Below are positions 1 to 7,528 of a stretch of DNA of 27,892 nucleotides, piece by piece (within the stretch, counting starts at the first letter, position 1; the number at the start of each line of letters is the position of its first letter). The position numbers and the translations under genes are program-made. Under the pieces are notes generated by a model. That model had not been told where the DNA came from and ran no database searches. It saw only the letters and a program-made list of their open reading frames with translations. The stretch comes from CAYPAV01 sp964408805. GTDB taxonomy: Bacteria > Pseudomonadota > Alphaproteobacteria > UBA8366. The stretch covers positions 1-27,892 of the forward strand of contig CAYPAV010000037.1 in NCBI GenBank assembly GCA_964408805.1. The letters are read 5' to 3'.

Positions 1-159
1 CAACTGCTGCGGGGCGGCAAGTACATCGGTGCATTCGGCTACGAGGATGTCATCGGACTTGCGCAGAGTGCCCGCGGCGAAGACGAGCATGGTTATCGTG
101 CGGAGTTCGTGTCTTTGGTCGAGATCGCAAAGTCGATTGAGGTGCCAAAGGAGAACTAG
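1..159 (+). CDS. C-terminal end of a VWA-domain protein (YfbK-like, DUF3520 tail), partial
   Basis: The window opens inside a reading frame that runs 52 codons to a TAG at 157-159. The peptide has the pattern LLRGGKYIG, then GYEDVIGLAQSARGED, then GYRAEFVSLV. This is the usual C-terminal tail of YfbK-type von Willebrand factor A proteins, in which a VWA metal-binding domain precedes this segment. The VWA domain itself lies outside the window, so its MIDAS residues cannot be checked. The role of the family is poorly defined; members are exported or membrane-anchored. The lipoprotein gene follows 17 nt downstream on the same strand, so the two may be cotranscribed. Family assignment is from memory of the tail pattern. 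Confidence 0.7.
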   Translation, partial: QLLRGGKYIGAFGYEDVIGLAQSARGEDEHGYRAEFVSLVEIAKSIEVPKEN

Positions 160-176
160 GTCACAGGGGACTGGCG

Positions 177-617
177 ATGGGAAGCCAGATCGATTACAGG
201 GCGATGAGTTTCATCGCGCTCCTCTTCACCGTGTTGCTATTGAGTGCATGCAGCACGATCGCCGTCGATGAAAGCCAGGAAGGCTTCGACGAAGCAACCT
301 TTCAGATCGCATTGAACGACTGTCGGGGCGGGAATTTGATCGATGCCTCTTTCAAGACCCTGGAGATATCGATCATAGGTGCTGGCCTGGGCGCTGCGGA
401 AGGTGCTAGCGCAGGTGCCTGCTGCGGCGACAGCGCGGAAGGAGCGGCGATCGGTGCCGCCCTCGGGGGTTTCATTGGATTATTGAAGGGCGCTCATGAC
501 GCGATTTCCGAGCATGAAACATCGATCACGTCCTGTTTGGAGGAGACAGCCATTGGTGACGCACTTGGAAATACTAGTGAAGGAACGTTTGCGCCTCGCC
601 GGCCATCATGCCCTTAG
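177..617 (+). CDS. Glycine-zipper lipoprotein, function unknown
   Basis: A 146-residue protein with a lipoprotein signal peptide: a hydrophobic stretch at residues 11-24 ends in the lipobox LLSAC, with Cys25 as the predicted lipidated residue. Residues about 63-105 are rich in Gly and Ala spaced every three to four positions (GAGLGAAEGASAG, then GAAIGAALGGFIG). This is a glycine-zipper pattern that usually packs as a membrane-inserting or oligomerising helical hairpin. Several further cysteines (C-C near residue 81, others toward the end) could form disulfides in the envelope. The start at 177 is supported by an AGGGGA ribosome site at 165-170; the internal ATG at 204 also leaves a usable signal peptide. 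No enzymatic motif is visible. Confidence 0.7.
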   Translation: MGSQIDYRAMSFIALLFTVLLLSACSTIAVDESQEGFDEATFQIALNDCRGGNLIDASFKTLEISIIGAGLGAAEGASAGACCGDSAEGAAIGAALGGFIGLLKGAHDAISEHETSITSCLEETAIGDALGNTSEGTFAPRRPSCP

Positions 618-677
618 ATGCAAATACGACAGCTTGGACGGCAGCACTTGTCTGGCCGATTGCGTCAAGGTCCTCGG

Positions 678-780
678 ATCGAGCTTGCTCGAGGTCGGCG
701 GACGCGATGTGGGTCAGGTGGTCTGAGTCGGTCATGCCAGGTGATTCGTTTCGCCGCCACCTGCCGAAATCGGCCGATTT
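678..780. other. Two short perfect palindromes downstream of the lipoprotein gene
   Basis: TCGAGC-TT-GCTCGA lies at 79-92 of the 600s block (679-692), and the 14-bp palindrome AAATCGGCCGATTT lies at 767-780. The second is followed by TTG rather than a run of T and has no loop, so it is not a convincing terminator. No coding sequence is supported between 618 and 858; the short frames there overlap each other and lack family features. Confidence 0.3.
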
Positions 781-788
781 TGTTACAC

Positions 789-813
789 AATTGGACCCCA
801 ATTGGACCCCAAT
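789..813. repeat. 11-bp direct tandem repeat beside tRNA-Asn
   Basis: AATTGGACCCC occurs twice in perfect head-to-tail order (789-799, 800-810), followed by a partial third AAT. It sits just beyond the terminator of tRNA-Asn, on the 3' side of the tRNA. Short repeats like this can be integrase arm-type sites next to a tRNA attachment site, but no integrase gene is visible in the window, so that reading is only a possibility. Confidence 0.55.
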
Positions 814-816
814 GAA

Positions 817-850
817 GAAAAAGGCTAGCCCCGATAAGAGCTAACCTTTT
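817..850 (-). terminator. Rho-independent terminator of tRNA-Asn
   Basis: Read on the minus strand, AAAAGGTTAGC pairs with GCTAGCCTTTT around a short loop (one mismatch in the stem), and the run TTTTTC follows. It starts 9 nt past the encoded CCA end of the tRNA, as expected for a single-gene tRNA transcript. Confidence 0.8.
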
Positions 851-858
851 GACTTTAT

Positions 859-934
859 TGGCTCCGCGGGCAGGACTCGAACCTGCGACAAGGTGGTTAA
901 CAGCCACCTGCTCTACCAACTGAGCTACCGCGGA
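859..934 (-). tRNA. tRNA-Asn (GTT)
   Basis: The reverse complement gives a 76-nt cloverleaf with the 3' CCA encoded (859-861 on the plus strand). The acceptor stem TCCGCGG pairs with CCGCGGA, the D arm carries AGCTCAGTTGGTAGAGC, the anticodon stem GGTGG/CCACC holds the loop CTGTTAA, and the T arm has the invariant GGTTCGAGTCC. The anticodon GTT reads the Asn codons AAC and AAU. All arms pair well, so this looks functional. It has its own promoter and terminator and lies between unrelated genes, and such tRNA genes are frequent integration points. Confidence 0.97.
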
Positions 935-968
935 CCAGAGGGGTGCGGCGCACCCGTTCAGGGGCGGG

Positions 969-996
969 CTTATATCAAATGCGGGGGACGTTGCAA
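969..996 (-). promoter_or_regulatory. Sigma-70-type promoter of tRNA-Asn
   Basis: On the minus strand TTGCAA (991-996) and TATAAG (969-974) are separated by 16 nt. They are followed by a GC-rich discriminator (GCCCGCCCC), a hallmark of stringently controlled stable-RNA promoters. The implied start site is roughly 28 nt before the mature tRNA 5' end. Confidence 0.6.
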
Positions 997-1030
997 AGGG
1001 GTGTGGAGCGGTCTCGAAACCCCAAAAGCA

Positions 1031-1065
1031 CCGAGGCCGGGTTCGAATTTCGAACCCGGCCTCGG
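1031..1065 (-). terminator. Long perfect hairpin, likely terminator of the minus-strand catabolic operon
   Basis: CCGAGGCCGGGTTCGAA and its exact reverse complement lie one base apart, giving a 17-bp perfect stem-forming palindrome. On the minus strand it is followed by TGCTTTTGGGG, a weak T tract. It lies about 130 nt past the stop of the MmgE/PrpD gene and before tRNA-Asn, so it probably ends transcription from the GST-nitroreductase-lyase-MmgE genes. On the plus strand no T tract follows. Confidence 0.6.
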
Positions 1066-1125
1066 CTTGGCGCATGGAGGGGTCTTGGGACGGTCAAAAG
1101 ATGACAGGCCAAGCAAGCCGTCACA

Positions 1126-1139
1126 TTGACATAGATCAA
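1126..1139. promoter_or_regulatory. FNR/FixK/Dnr-type box without an evident target
   Basis: TTGACATAGATCAA matches the CRP/FNR-superfamily pattern TTGAY-N4-ATCAA exactly. It sits between the MmgE/PrpD gene and tRNA-Asn. On the plus strand an ATG at 1148 follows AGG, but that frame soon becomes antisense to MmgE. On the minus strand the next gene is the tRNA with its own promoter. The box therefore looks orphaned, perhaps left when a former target gene was lost. Confidence 0.55.
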
Positions 1140-1192
1140 TTGAGGTTATGAATTTCGAAAAATTTCTTCGTTCGGCGTGCTTTCGGCAGCCG

Positions 1193-2566
1193 CTATCGGG
1201 GCCGGGCGAGGGCGCAGGCGAGGTCGATCAGCGGTTTTACCGAGGGGGCGTCGTCGATCGCCGCGACGGTGTCGATCAGGGCCGGCACCGATTCGCCCGC
1301 GATCCCGGCCTCGGCAGCGAGGCGTCCGGCAGCATCGACCGCACTCGTCCAGGTGAGATTATAGGCGCCTTCGCCTTCCTCTTCGGCCCAGTTGAACGTT
1401 CGGTCGTCATCAAGGGCGACCTTCAGGGCGGGTTCGTAGCGCGGCCGGGACGGGTCGGAGATCACCTCGACCCGGCGCATGGTCGCCAAATATTGCGGGT
1501 TGTCGAAATCGCACAGCGCCTTGAAGGTCACGTTGCCGGTATGCCAGGCGATCGCGGCCAGGAAGGGCGCGCTCATGAAGGCCTGGGCACGCTCCGTGAA
1601 GGGGCCAGTGGAACGGACGCCGAAGAAGTCCGCCTCGAAGGGATGCATGCGGATTTCAATGGCGCTCGGCGCCGCGTCGCCAGCCGATCGGCGGAGCTCG
1701 CCGAGGCCGCGTACGATGCCCCGGTGAAACTGGCAGATCGGATAGGGTTTGTAGGTGACCATGTCCAATTCGAAGACCGCACCGAGATCAACCGTCAGGC
1801 GTTGGCCGTGGGACGGGTCGTCCTCGGCAAAGGCGGCGAAGAATCCGGCGTCGCCGTCCAGCACGTCCATTGTCGTGGCCATGCCCTCTGCCGCCAGCGC
1901 GGCCGAATCGATGCCGTTTCGTGCCGCGAACGCCGCCTCGAAGGCATATTCGCTGGTGCCGGAAGCAACGAAGGCCCGAAGGCCGCCGGCGAAGTTCGCG
2001 GCCAGGGACAGGCCGTTCGCTATCCGCTGCCCATCGAGCCCGAAGACGCGTCCGGCCGCCGCCGCCGCGCCGAAGACGCCGTAAACGGGAGTCGTGCGAA
2101 AGCCGCGCTTGCTGATCGCCTCGCCGTGGTCGCGGCCGATTCGAAGGGCGATTTCATATCCGGCGACGATCGCGGAAATCAGCGTCGCGCCCGATGCGTC
2201 GGCTTCCTCCGCGGCGGCGAGGGCGGCGGGCAGCACGACGGCGCCGAAATGGCCGCAGGCATGGGCGTCGTCCTGGACCCGCAAATGAAACAGGACGGCA
2301 TTCGCCAAGGCGGCCTCGCCCGCCGGCAGGGGGGTGCCGTCCAAGATCCGCCTCGCACCGCCGCCCGATGTCGCCCGGCGATCAAGAAAGCGGGCCGCCA
2401 GGGCGGGCTCCTCCACCTCCGTCGAGGCCAGCGCCACGGCGAGCCCATAGAGCAGGCAGGCGCGCGCCTTTTCCTTGGTCGCTTCCGGAAGACGGTCGAC
2501 ATGTGTGTCGGCGGCGAAGGCGGCCAGTTCAAGGAGGGGTGGCTTATTGCCGTCGCTTGCGCTCAT
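1193..2566 (-). CDS. MmgE/PrpD family protein
   Basis: A 457-residue protein of the MmgE/PrpD family, which includes 2-methylcitrate dehydratase, cis-aconitate decarboxylase and iminodisuccinate epimerase; length matches the family (about 450). The N-terminal helical half shows the family pattern (LAAFAADTHVDRLPEATKEKA, ARFLDRRATSGGGARRILDG, then NAVLFHLRVQDDAHACGHFG near residues 90-126, and AGYEIALRIG). The C-terminal lid carries the YKPYPICQFHRGIVRGL segment. It starts 3 nt after the stop of the lyase gene, so the two are translationally coupled. True PrpD acts with a methylisocitrate lyase, and here too a lyase of that superfamily is next door. No citrate-synthase-like gene is present, so a propionate 2-methylcitrate cycle is not shown. 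The substrate is unknown; a dehydration or isomerisation of a small carboxylic acid is inferred. Confidence 0.85.
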   Translation of the reverse strand: MSASDGNKPPLLELAAFAADTHVDRLPEATKEKARACLLYGLAVALASTEVEEPALAARFLDRRATSGGGARRILDGTPLPAGEAALANAVLFHLRVQDDAHACGHFGAVVLPAALAAAEEADASGATLISAIVAGYEIALRIGRDHGEAISKRGFRTTPVYGVFGAAAAAGRVFGLDGQRIANGLSLAANFAGGLRAFVASGTSEYAFEAAFAARNGIDSAALAAEGMATTMDVLDGDAGFFAAFAEDDPSHGQRLTVDLGAVFELDMVTYKPYPICQFHRGIVRGLGELRRSAGDAAPSAIEIRMHPFEADFFGVRSTGPFTERAQAFMSAPFLAAIAWHTGNVTFKALCDFDNPQYLATMRRVEVISDPSRPRYEPALKVALDDDRTFNWAEEEGEGAYNLTWTSAVDAAGRLAAEAGIAGESVPALIDTVAAIDDAPSVKPLIDLACALARPR

Positions 2567-2569
2567 CGG

Positions 2570-3466
2570 TCAGGTGCCGCCGCTGAAGCGTGCCTCGATT
2601 TCATCCAGCTCGGCCATGCCGGTGATGTCGTTCAACTCCTCGAAGGAGATCATCAGATCACCTCGGTCGGGGGTGCCGTTGTTGCCGACGACCTCTTCCT
2701 TGAAGACGTCCATCGCGTTCATCATGCCGCGGAGTGCCGAGGAGGTAAGCAGACGGGGATAGATCACCGCCGCCACTCCCATGGCCTCCAGGTCCTTCGG
2801 TCCGATCAAAGGGGTGCTGGCGCGCGAGCGAATGCCAAAGCCCATATTCACGGAAAGCGGTTTCGGCACGTTGCGGGCGACCTTCTCGATAGCCTCGGCA
2901 CTCAATAGGGCGTCCGCGAACAGGAGATCCGCGCCTGCTTCGGCAAACAGGTTCAGCCGGTCTATCGCCTCGTCGACGCCGAGGACGCCGGCCGCGTCGG
3001 TCCGCGACTTGATCACGAAGTCCTCGCACTTCCGGGCGTCGGCGGCGGCAGCGATCTTGTCGGTCGCTTCCTCGCGGGAGATGACGTCCTTTCCCGCCAT
3101 GTGGCCACAGCGTTTGGGCCAAGTCTGGTCCTCCAGCATCACTCCCGCCATGCCCGCCTGCTCGAAGGCGCGGACGGTAAAATGGACATTCATGGCATTA
3201 CCGTAGCCGGTGTCGCCGTCGGCCAGCAGGGTCAAATTGGTGCAGTTCAGCATGTCGCGGCAGGCGGTGACGTTTTCCTGCAGGCCCATGACCCCACGAT
3301 CGGCCCAACCGAGGTGGCTCTCCGAGATGCCGGCCCCCGATATCCAGGCCACGTCGAAACCCGCCATCTCCACGATGCGCGCACTATAGCCGTCATGCAC
3401 GCCCGGCATGATGGTGATTTCCGGCGCCGCCAGGCGTTCCTTCAACGTCAATGTATTTTCGGACAT
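2570..3466 (-). CDS. Isocitrate lyase/PEP mutase superfamily lyase
   Basis: A 298-residue TIM-barrel enzyme of the ICL/PEP-mutase superfamily, whose members cleave or form C-C or C-P bonds of 2-hydroxy- or 2-oxo-acids (methylisocitrate lyase, 2,3-dimethylmalate lyase, oxaloacetate decarboxylase, PEP mutase). Visible motifs: the GVHDGYSARIVEMAGF start, the metal-binding LLADGDTGYGN near residues 80-90, LED near 111, and the catalytic loop KRCGHM with Cys120. That cysteine marks lyases rather than phosphonomutases. The size fits methylisocitrate or dimethylmalate lyases. A strong ribosome site (GAGGAAGG) lies 8 nt before the ATG. It precedes MmgE/PrpD by 3 nt. Cleavage of a branched hydroxy-acid to pyruvate or succinate plus a second product is the likely step, but the substrate is inferred only. 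Confidence 0.88.
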   Translation of the reverse strand: MSENTLTLKERLAAPEITIMPGVHDGYSARIVEMAGFDVAWISGAGISESHLGWADRGVMGLQENVTACRDMLNCTNLTLLADGDTGYGNAMNVHFTVRAFEQAGMAGVMLEDQTWPKRCGHMAGKDVISREEATDKIAAAADARKCEDFVIKSRTDAAGVLGVDEAIDRLNLFAEAGADLLFADALLSAEAIEKVARNVPKPLSVNMGFGIRSRASTPLIGPKDLEAMGVAAVIYPRLLTSSALRGMMNAMDVFKEEVVGNNGTPDRGDLMISFEELNDITGMAELDEIEARFSGGT

Positions 3467-3585
3467 GTTCCAGCCTTCCTCGTTCCAGGATGATCGCGAA
3501 ACCCGCTTAAACAGATAGGCCTAAAAGCTGGAAAGCGTCGCCTCGGGAGAAAGGCGGGGCAGCGAGCCCGACCGCGTCCGCAGCG

Positions 3586-4260
3586 TCAATCGAAGCCGCT
3601 GTATTGGACGATGTTCGCAACGTCCTCGCGGTCGCTGACCAAGGTGTTCTCGATCGCCGAGGTGTCCTCGTATCCCATCGACAAGCCGGAGACCAAGACT
3701 TGATCGTCGGGGATGTTCAAGTGGTGGCGGACCGGTTCCTGAAAAACGATCCAGGCCGCTTGGGGACAGGTATGGAGGCCTTCTCCCCGCGCCGCCAGCA
3801 TCACGGTCTGCATATAGAGGCCGACATCGAACCAACTGCCGCGGGCAAGATAGGCGTCCGTGGTGAAGAATAGGCCGACCGGCGCATCGAAGAAGCAATA
3901 GTTGCGCTTCGCCTGTTTCATGCCGCCGGCCCGGTCGCCTTTCTCGATCCCCACCAAGTTATAAAGGCCCCAACCTACCCCTCGGCGGCGGTCGCGGTGG
4001 AGATCGCTCCAGGTCGGCGGGTAATAGTCGTAATCCTCGTACTTTCCGCCTTCGCCCTTGTCGAACATCTCGGAGACGTCGCGAACGATCGCGTCGCGCA
4101 CCGCGCCGGTGCAGACATAGGTGTGCCAGGGTTGGGTGTTGGTGCCGCTGGGCGCGCGCTGAGACAGCTCAAGAATGCGCTGGATCGTCTCCTGCGGGAC
4201 CGGTTCGTCGGTAAATGCCCGCACGGACCGGCGTGAGCGGATTGCCTCTTCAACATTCAT
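3586..4260 (-). CDS. Nitroreductase family protein (FMN-dependent)
   Basis: A 224-residue nitroreductase-fold protein. The N-terminal FMN phosphate-binding motif RRSVRAF (residues 9-15), APSGTNTQPW (about 36-45) and the C-terminal GLSMGYED segment are typical of the NfsB/PnbA-like group. Family members are homodimers that use NAD(P)H to reduce nitro groups, quinones, enones or other electrophiles; some do dehydrogenation or dehalogenation. The insertion MFDKGEGGKYEDYDYYPPTW around residues 64-83 is shared with nitrobenzoate-reductase-like members. It sits between the GST and the lyase on the minus strand, with 119 nt to the lyase and over 100 nt to the GST. Its place in the cluster suggests reduction of a pathway intermediate, but no substrate can be read. 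Confidence 0.88.
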   Translation of the reverse strand: MNVEEAIRSRRSVRAFTDEPVPQETIQRILELSQRAPSGTNTQPWHTYVCTGAVRDAIVRDVSEMFDKGEGGKYEDYDYYPPTWSDLHRDRRRGVGWGLYNLVGIEKGDRAGGMKQAKRNYCFFDAPVGLFFTTDAYLARGSWFDVGLYMQTVMLAARGEGLHTCPQAAWIVFQEPVRHHLNIPDDQVLVSGLSMGYEDTSAIENTLVSDREDVANIVQYSGFD

Positions 4261-4371
4261 TGTCGTCTTGTCCTGTTGTTCCGATGAGAAATTTGGCCGG
4301 GATCATATCGACCTTGCCGCCGAGAGGAAATGACATGCCTCAAGGGGCAGGCCGGGGCCGCGCCGACCGAT

Positions 4372-5034
4372 TTATTTCCAGTGCGGCGGATAGGCGTTGT
4401 CGAATCCGGGTAAGGCTTCGATGCGCTTTTGCCAGGTGTCCAGCTTCGGGAAAGATTCGTCCAGCGGATGGACCGCCAGCCCGAACGGCGCCGCGTCCTC
4501 GCGCGCGGCGGCGCGAGAGAGTTGCATGAGTACGGGGAAGGTGACGAGATCGGCCGCGCTCAAATCCCCGCCCGCAAGCCACGGATCGGACGACAATCGG
4601 GCCTCGAGCAATCCGAGCTCTTCCCGGACGATTGCCGCTGCGTCGGTAATTTGTGCGGCGAATTCTTCGCCCTTGCCCCGAAACAGCGGCCGAGAAATAT
4701 TGACGACGGGTTGGCGAAGGTTACCGTCGCATTCGCTGATCGCTTGCCAAATCCGGGCGGTTTCGCGCGGCGCCTTACCGAAGAGCGGCGGCTCGGGCGT
4801 CGTCGCGTCGAGATAGGCGAGAACGGCCAGGGTCTCGCGGACGGTGACGTCGCCGTCGATGAGTGTCGGGACCTGGCCCCGCGGATTGATCTTCAGGTAT
4901 TCGGGGCTCTTCTGCTCGCCCTTGGTGTTGTGGAGACTTCGCTGGCGATAGGCGAGCCCCTTCACCTCCAGCGCCAGCATGACCGTCCAGCACGGCGGCG
5001 AGCCCGAAATGAAATAAAGTTCGCGCCCCGTCAT
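4372..5034 (-). CDS. Glutathione S-transferase family protein
   Basis: About 220 residues with the two-domain GST layout. The N-terminal thioredoxin-like domain (ELYFISGSPPCWTVMLALEVKGL, then NPRGQVPTLIDG with the cis-proline, then VRETLAVLAYLD for glutathione gamma-Glu binding) spans roughly residues 5-85. The all-helical C-terminal domain includes LGLLEARLSSDPWLAGGDLSAAD, carrying the N-capping box of GSTs. A GAGGAG ribosome site lies directly against the ATG at 5043 but at proper distance (9 nt) from the in-frame ATG at 5034, so 5034 is preferred. It is the first gene of the minus-strand arm, divergent from the molybdenum hydroxylase. GSTs in catabolic clusters often isomerise, dehalogenate or conjugate ring-cleavage products; which applies here is unknown. 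Confidence 0.88.
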   Translation of the reverse strand: MTGRELYFISGSPPCWTVMLALEVKGLAYRQRSLHNTKGEQKSPEYLKINPRGQVPTLIDGDVTVRETLAVLAYLDATTPEPPLFGKAPRETARIWQAISECDGNLRQPVVNISRPLFRGKGEEFAAQITDAAAIVREELGLLEARLSSDPWLAGGDLSAADLVTFPVLMQLSRAAAREDAAPFGLAVHPLDESFPKLDTWQKRIEALPGFDNAYPPHWK

Positions 5035-5251
5035 CGTGTTCATCTCCTCATGGATTTTCGATATTCAGCAGGCAAAGGACCGCCGATGACAAGGCCGAGA
5101 TCACTTCGACCCCGCGGTCGGCAAGATAAGGCCGGAGATTTGCCGGAACGGGTTTCGCGGCGCCCTTCCGCAAAACGCCACATGGATCATCGCGCGGTTA
5201 TCCGGCACAATCGCGGCGCTTGCACATGGGGTTTCGGCCCCGCGAACCGGA

Positions 5252-7528
5252 ATGAGGACAATGCCGGGCGACGACAATCAGACGCTCAGGCCCGATCTGT
5301 TGGAGAAAGTCACGGGCCGGGCCGTCTATATCAGCGATGTCTCGGTTGACGGCATGACCCATGGGCGAATCTTGCGCAGTCCGCTGCCCCATGCCCGCAT
5401 CACCGGGATCGACGCATCGACCGCCTTGGCGCTCGACGGTGTCGTCGCCGTCCTGACCGGGGCCGACTTGCCGGAGATCGTGGCAGAATCCGCCTGGGGG
5501 CTCTATTTCAACGACCGACCGGTGATTGCGCGCGACAAGGTGCGCTATGTCGGCGAACCGGTCGCGGTCGTGGTCGCCGAAACGCCCGAAATCGCGGAGT
5601 ACGCCCTCGACCTGATCGACGTCGATTACGAGGCACTGCCGGTTGTCGACACGGCGGCGGCGGCGATCGGCCCGGATGCGCCGATCCTCCATGAGAACCT
5701 CGAAAGTATCGCAGATTTCTATTTCACGGGGCAGGCCAATCCGGTCGCCGGCACCAACGTCTTTCAACAATACGTCGTCGAGGAGGGCGATGTGGAGGAA
5801 GCCGAAAAGAGGGCCGCGCGCGTTTTCGAGCATACTTACCGTTTCCCCGGCATTTCCCACTTCGCCCTCGAACCGCACTGCGTGATCGCCAGATTCGAGA
5901 ACGACGAATTGACGGTCTGGTCGGGCGCCCAATCGCCGACGGCGGTCCAAAAGGTCTTGTCGCGGGTCTTCGGGCTCGACCTCGGCGATATTCGCGTGAT
6001 CGTGCCCTATGTGGGGGGCGGCTTCGGGGGCAAGGCCTCGGTTAAATTGGAGCCGTTGGTCGCCGCGGCGGCGCGGAAGGCCGGGCGTCCGGTTCGCGTC
6101 CTGCTCTCGCTCGACGAATCCATGCTGACCTGCCGGCGTCTCGGCGCGACGATCACGCTCCGAACCTCGGTCGACGCGACCGGCCGCATCCTCTCGAAGA
6201 AAGGCCGGATCCTGATGGATGGCGGGGCCTATGCCGATACCGGTCCGGCGGTGACGGTCAAGGCGGCGCACCGCGCCATCGGACCCTACGCCATCGAAAA
6301 TCTCGAGATCGAGGCGATGGGCGCCTACACGAACACTGTGCCGGGAGCCGCCTTCAGGTCGATCGGCGGACCACAGGCGGTCTGGGCCACGGAGTCCCAG
6401 ATGGACGAGATCGCCGATGAGTTGGGACTCGATCCGATCGAGTTCCGGCAACGCAATTTGTTGGATCGCGGCGGGTCCGTGCTCGGGAAATTGCGGCCGC
6501 TCGATGTCGATTTCGGCGACATGATCGCCCGCGCCGAAGAGGCGTTCGGCCATCTCGACGGCGGCGAAAAGGCCGGCCTTGCCCTGGCCGCGACGGACCC
6601 CGGTATTCTCGCCCTCGGCGGCGCCTTGATCCGGGTTCTCGCCGATGGGTCGATCGTCGTTGCCGCCAATAGCGTCGAGATCGGCCAAGGGGTGCGCGGC
6701 GTTCTCCGCGGGGTAGCCGGCAGTGTCTTGAACCAGGACCCCGAATTGATCCGCATCACCGGTCCGGATACGGCGAGAGCGCCCTTTGATTGGGGTACCG
6801 GCGCCAGCCGGTCGACGGTGATCATGGGGCTTGCGGTGGAAGATGCTGCGACCGATGCCCGCGTGCAGATCCTCGATCTTGCGGCGGGCGTCTTCGACGG
6901 CAATCCCAACGATATCGAACTGGTACCGGGCGGTGTTGCGCATGGCGGCGAGATATTGGCCTTCCGCGACCTCTTTCATCGCGCTTTTGGAATCGGTTCG
7001 GGCGAAATCGTCGGGCGGGCGACAATTCTGCCGACCCGCGTCAACGGAGATTTCAAGCTTTCTCCGCTGTTCTGGGAAACCGCGGTCGGCATCTGCGAAG
7101 TCGATCTGGACGAGGAAACCGGCGAAGTCCGGCTCGGAACCTATGTCGGCGTCGCCGATATCGGGAAGGCGCTCAATCCCATCGCCGCCGAAGGTCAGGA
7201 GGAGGGAGCCTCGGTGCAGGGCCTCGGCCACGCGCTTTTCGAGGAGCTGAGATTCGAGGACGGACAACCGGTCACCGCGACACCGATCGCCTATCGTGTC
7301 CCGCTGGCGGGCGACGTGGCCGACCGGGCGCATACGGTGCTCATTGAAAACGAGGACGGACCGGGGCCATCCGGCGCGAAGGGCATGGGCGAGGGCGGCT
7401 TGTTGCCGGTGGCCCCCGCGATCGCCAATGCCTTGGCCCGCCGCCATGGGGTCCGGGTTCGCGAGTTGCCGATGTCGCCAGAGTCGATTTGGCAGGCGTT
7501 GCGGAAGAGACGGCGGGATGCTTCCTAG
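5252..7528 (+). CDS. Molybdenum hydroxylase large subunit (xanthine dehydrogenase/CoxL family)
   Basis: A 758-residue molybdopterin-binding subunit of the xanthine oxidase family. The a/b hammerhead domain begins at the N terminus (DLLEKVTGRAVYISDV; YVGEPVAVVVAE). The Mo-cofactor contact PYVGGGFGGK lies near residues 252-261, AAFRSIGGPQAVWATE near 367-382, and the catalytic base is Glu714 in GMGEGG. The CoxL-specific AYRCSFR loop is absent, so this is not a true aerobic CO dehydrogenase. The closest functional types are form II CoxL-like, nicotinate, isoquinoline or aldehyde dehydrogenases that hydroxylate a carbon using water. The start may be the ATG at 5252 or at 5261. Its 3' end overlaps the FAD subunit by 11 nt, giving an L-M-S order. 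No CoxD/CoxF-like maturation gene is nearby, so maturation must rely on genes elsewhere. Confidence 0.92.
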   Translation: MRTMPGDDNQTLRPDLLEKVTGRAVYISDVSVDGMTHGRILRSPLPHARITGIDASTALALDGVVAVLTGADLPEIVAESAWGLYFNDRPVIARDKVRYVGEPVAVVVAETPEIAEYALDLIDVDYEALPVVDTAAAAIGPDAPILHENLESIADFYFTGQANPVAGTNVFQQYVVEEGDVEEAEKRAARVFEHTYRFPGISHFALEPHCVIARFENDELTVWSGAQSPTAVQKVLSRVFGLDLGDIRVIVPYVGGGFGGKASVKLEPLVAAAARKAGRPVRVLLSLDESMLTCRRLGATITLRTSVDATGRILSKKGRILMDGGAYADTGPAVTVKAAHRAIGPYAIENLEIEAMGAYTNTVPGAAFRSIGGPQAVWATESQMDEIADELGLDPIEFRQRNLLDRGGSVLGKLRPLDVDFGDMIARAEEAFGHLDGGEKAGLALAATDPGILALGGALIRVLADGSIVVAANSVEIGQGVRGVLRGVAGSVLNQDPELIRITGPDTARAPFDWGTGASRSTVIMGLAVEDAATDARVQILDLAAGVFDGNPNDIELVPGGVAHGGEILAFRDLFHRAFGIGSGEIVGRATILPTRVNGDFKLSPLFWETAVGICEVDLDEETGEVRLGTYVGVADIGKALNPIAAEGQEEGASVQGLGHALFEELRFEDGQPVTATPIAYRVPLAGDVADRAHTVLIENEDGPGPSGAKGMGEGGLLPVAPAIANALARRHGVRVRELPMSPESIWQALRKRRRDAS

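Noticed and set aside
1148..2908. 586-codon plus-strand open frame
   Set aside because: Antisense to MmgE/PrpD and the lyase; Arg/Gly-rich composition with no domain pattern, as expected from high-GC codon bias on the opposite strand.
5198..7447. 749-codon minus-strand open frame
   Set aside because: Lies fully opposite the molybdenum hydroxylase large subunit, which has clear catalytic motifs; the antisense product shows no family features.
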